DNA of 64,000 bases from Planctomycetota bacterium (GTDB lineage Bacteria > Planctomycetota > UBA1135 > GCA-002686595), in assembly GCA_021413885.1 (NCBI GenBank), contig JAIOPM010000055.1, positions 45,274-109,273 on the forward strand, read 5' to 3'. Of this stretch, positions 62,849 through 64,000 are shown piece by piece; the first letter of the stretch is position 1, and the number at the start of each line of letters is the position of its first letter. The notes below the pieces were generated by a model. It had not been told where the DNA came from and did no database searches. It worked only from the letters and a program-made list of their open reading frames with translations. The position numbers were made by a program, and so were the translations under genes.

Positions 62849-63747
62849 CGCTTCGGGTACTCGCTCCAGATCCGGCCGTCGAGCAGACGACCGACATCGT
62901 CGCGCCGCGGCCACCACGGCACCATGAGCGCGGGACCGTGCGTTTGATCCGGCAACCACGTCGCGTCCGGCGTCTGCATCATCGCCGGGCAGAACTGCCC
63001 CCACTGCTTGAAGAAGAACGGCACGCCGGCGGCGACGCACTGATCACGGATCGCGCGCGCCCACGCGGGGTGCATCGGCCGCGCGCCGCTGCCGGACTCG
63101 CCGCCGACGATCACCCACTTCAGCGCGTGGATCCACGGCGAGAGATCGACCTCCTCGAGCAGAGGCTCACACGAGAGACCAATCACCGGCGCGCGTGTGC
63201 CGAGCAGCGGCGGAATGCGGTCGGCGGCTGATGCGCGGTCTTCGACCGATGTGAGCAGGTGAACGTTCGCGGGTGGCCAGGAGCGAACGTGGCGCTCAGG
63301 CAGCTCGCCGCCTTGCTTCGCGAGCACTGCGCGCGTCGCTGCGAGGCAGTCGTCGGCATCGTGCGCGCGCAGGAACTCGTACGCGCGCGCAGGACGCTTC
63401 GTGACCACCTGCCAGATCGTCTCGGGCTTCGAGATCAGCACACCGTAGACCGCCGCGATCGCGTGGTCGGACAGGCTCTCGTGGAACGTGTCCGACATCG
63501 AGTTCACGAAGACGCGCTTCTCCGTCGTCTTCAGCATCGTCTCGAAGACTTGCGGCTTGATCTCGACGCGTCCGGTCCACTTGCCGGTCTCCGCATCCAC
63601 GAAACCGTGGAACGCAGCGCCGCGCGCCGACCAACGTGCGGCCCAGCGCTCGGCGTAGCAGTTTCGACATCCCTCGCTGACCCGCGAGCAACCGCGCATG
63701 GGGCTGACGGTCGCTTCCGTCCACTCGATGCCGGTGCCGCGGTTCAT
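62845..63747 (-). CDS. Phage Gp37/Gp68 family protein (DUF5131)
   Basis: The 300-residue product matches the Gp37/Gp68 (DUF5131) family: TGIEWTEATVSPMRGCSRVS, a cysteine set Cys20, Cys27 and Cys30 (GCSRVSEGCRNCYAE), then KRVFVNSMSDTFHE, IWQVVTKRPARAYEF, ANVHLLTSVED, PVIGLSCEPLLEEVDLS and WVIVGGESGSGARPMHP. Members occur in mycobacteriophages and other mobile elements. The cysteine cluster and fold are reminiscent of radical SAM proteins, but the function is not known. Its presence supports a phage-derived island. Confidence 0.88.
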   Translation of the reverse strand: MNRGTGIEWTEATVSPMRGCSRVSEGCRNCYAERWAARWSARGAAFHGFVDAETGKWTGRVEIKPQVFETMLKTTEKRVFVNSMSDTFHESLSDHAIAAVYGVLISKPETIWQVVTKRPARAYEFLRAHDADDCLAATRAVLAKQGGELPERHVRSWPPANVHLLTSVEDRASAADRIPPLLGTRAPVIGLSCEPLLEEVDLSPWIHALKWVIVGGESGSGARPMHPAWARAIRDQCVAAGVPFFFKQWGQFCPAMMQTPDATWLPDQTHGPALMVPWWPRRDDVGRLLDGRIWSEYPKR

Positions 63748-63765
63748 GGTCTGTTGACGAGCGCG

Positions 63766-64000
63766 CTACTTCTCACCGTCGTGAGTGCAGAGGAACTCGA
63801 GCACTTGCTCGCGCGAGCAAGCCTCCGTGACTTCCGTTCGCGCACCGACGGCGCACAAGCGGACGATCAGATCGACGAGCTCCTTCTTGCGCTTCTTGCG
63901 TAGGGCGGCGCGGGCGGCGAGGTCGGCGAGGTCGGCGAGGTCGGCGAGGGCGGCGAGGGCGGCGAGGTCGGCGCGGGCGGCGCGGGCGGCGCGGGCGGCG
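63766..64000 (-). CDS. 3' part of an Ala-rich helical-repeat protein, running off the window
   Basis: A minus-strand frame open from the window edge to a TAG at 63768-63766, 18 bases before the DUF5131 start, so it is likely the upstream gene of that operon. The visible C terminus is a run of three-residue units, L/R-A-A/D, then RKKRKKELVDLIVRLCAVGA and EQVLEFLCTHDGEK. The unit run comes from a 9-base tandem repeat. No family is recognised. The start is outside the window. Confidence 0.55.
   Translation of the reverse strand, partial: AARAARAARADLAALAALADLADLADLAARAALRKKRKKELVDLIVRLCAVGARTEVTEACSREQVLEFLCTHDGEK
63902..64000. repeat. 9-bp tandem repeat, 11 units to the window edge
   Basis: Units on the minus strand alternate between CGCGCCGCC, CTCGCCGAC and CTCGCCGCC. 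Eleven complete units cover the last 99 bases and continue past the edge. They keep the coding frame (three codons each) and encode L/R-A-A/D. Confidence 0.8.

Noticed and set aside
62841..62850. Shared CTAG of two stop codons as a regulatory site
   Set aside because: The two convergent stops simply overlap in a palindromic CTAG. This is compact packing and not evidence of a site.

Overview
The window is high in G+C (clearly above 60 percent by eye) and densely coded. Many genes use GTG or TTG starts, and several neighbours share a 4-base start/stop overlap. There are many small lipoproteins, M14- and M28-type peptidases carrying calcium-loop, PA or PDZ segments, a PrkA/DUF444/SpoVR locus, a CHAT-TPR protein, and large two-domain glycosyltransferases. 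This mix fits a Gram-negative, complex-lifestyle bacterium. Planctomycetota is my first guess and Myxococcota an alternative. No rRNA or tRNA was found to settle it, so the affiliation is inference.

Layout. (1) 1-3847, minus strand: lysine epsilon-aminotransferase (lat) with a truncated, catalytically dead aldehyde-dehydrogenase homologue upstream, a DUF1272 zinc-ribbon protein, a LamG/DUF1080-like lipoprotein, and the first codons of one more gene. (2) 3897-5727, plus strand: rnpA-yidD detached from rpmH, then a TolB-like beta-propeller. (3) 5750-16695, minus strand: a frameshifted P-loop gene, a coiled-coil lipoprotein, a GIY-YIG protein, prfC, a 1236-residue TPR-CHAT lipoprotein, a V4R-type hybrid histidine kinase, and an M28/PA/PDZ peptidase. 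(4) 16788-20104, plus strand: a YfhO-like membrane protein and a metallo-beta-lactamase-fold hydrolase. (5) 20108-25995: an AddAB-type helicase-nuclease pair. (6) 26025-34239: five glycosyltransferase genes, two of them GT2-GT4 fusions. (7) 34286-39932: two tandem OPT transporters and a gluzincin-type peptidase. (8) 39987-41924: a DUF4209/HEPN-like gene of visibly different composition. (9) 42012-46035: a KamA lysine 2,3-aminomutase, two ATP-grasp ligases and a GNAT acetyltransferase, tightly packed in one direction. (10) 46301-49475: a tiny lipoprotein with a strong hairpin after it, then an HlyD-ABC exporter pair. (11) 49480-53970: prkA-DUF444-spoVR. (12) 54251-58368: an M28 cyclase-like lipoprotein and two linked M14-like proteins that seem to lack zinc ligands. 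(13) 58369-64000: an integrase-bearing accessory island with phage-like small genes, a sulfatase-fold protein, a Gp37/Gp68 (DUF5131) protein, and a 9-bp tandem repeat running off the window.

The most promising undescribed system is the KamA/ATP-grasp/ATP-grasp/GNAT cassette. Its parts predict formation of beta-lysine, ligation of beta-lysine (or another amino acid) to something, and acylation. The second candidate is the TPR-CHAT lipoprotein, whose gene lies 82 bases behind a sensor kinase. The third is the integrase island, with its DnaA-box-like cluster and shared operator-like words.
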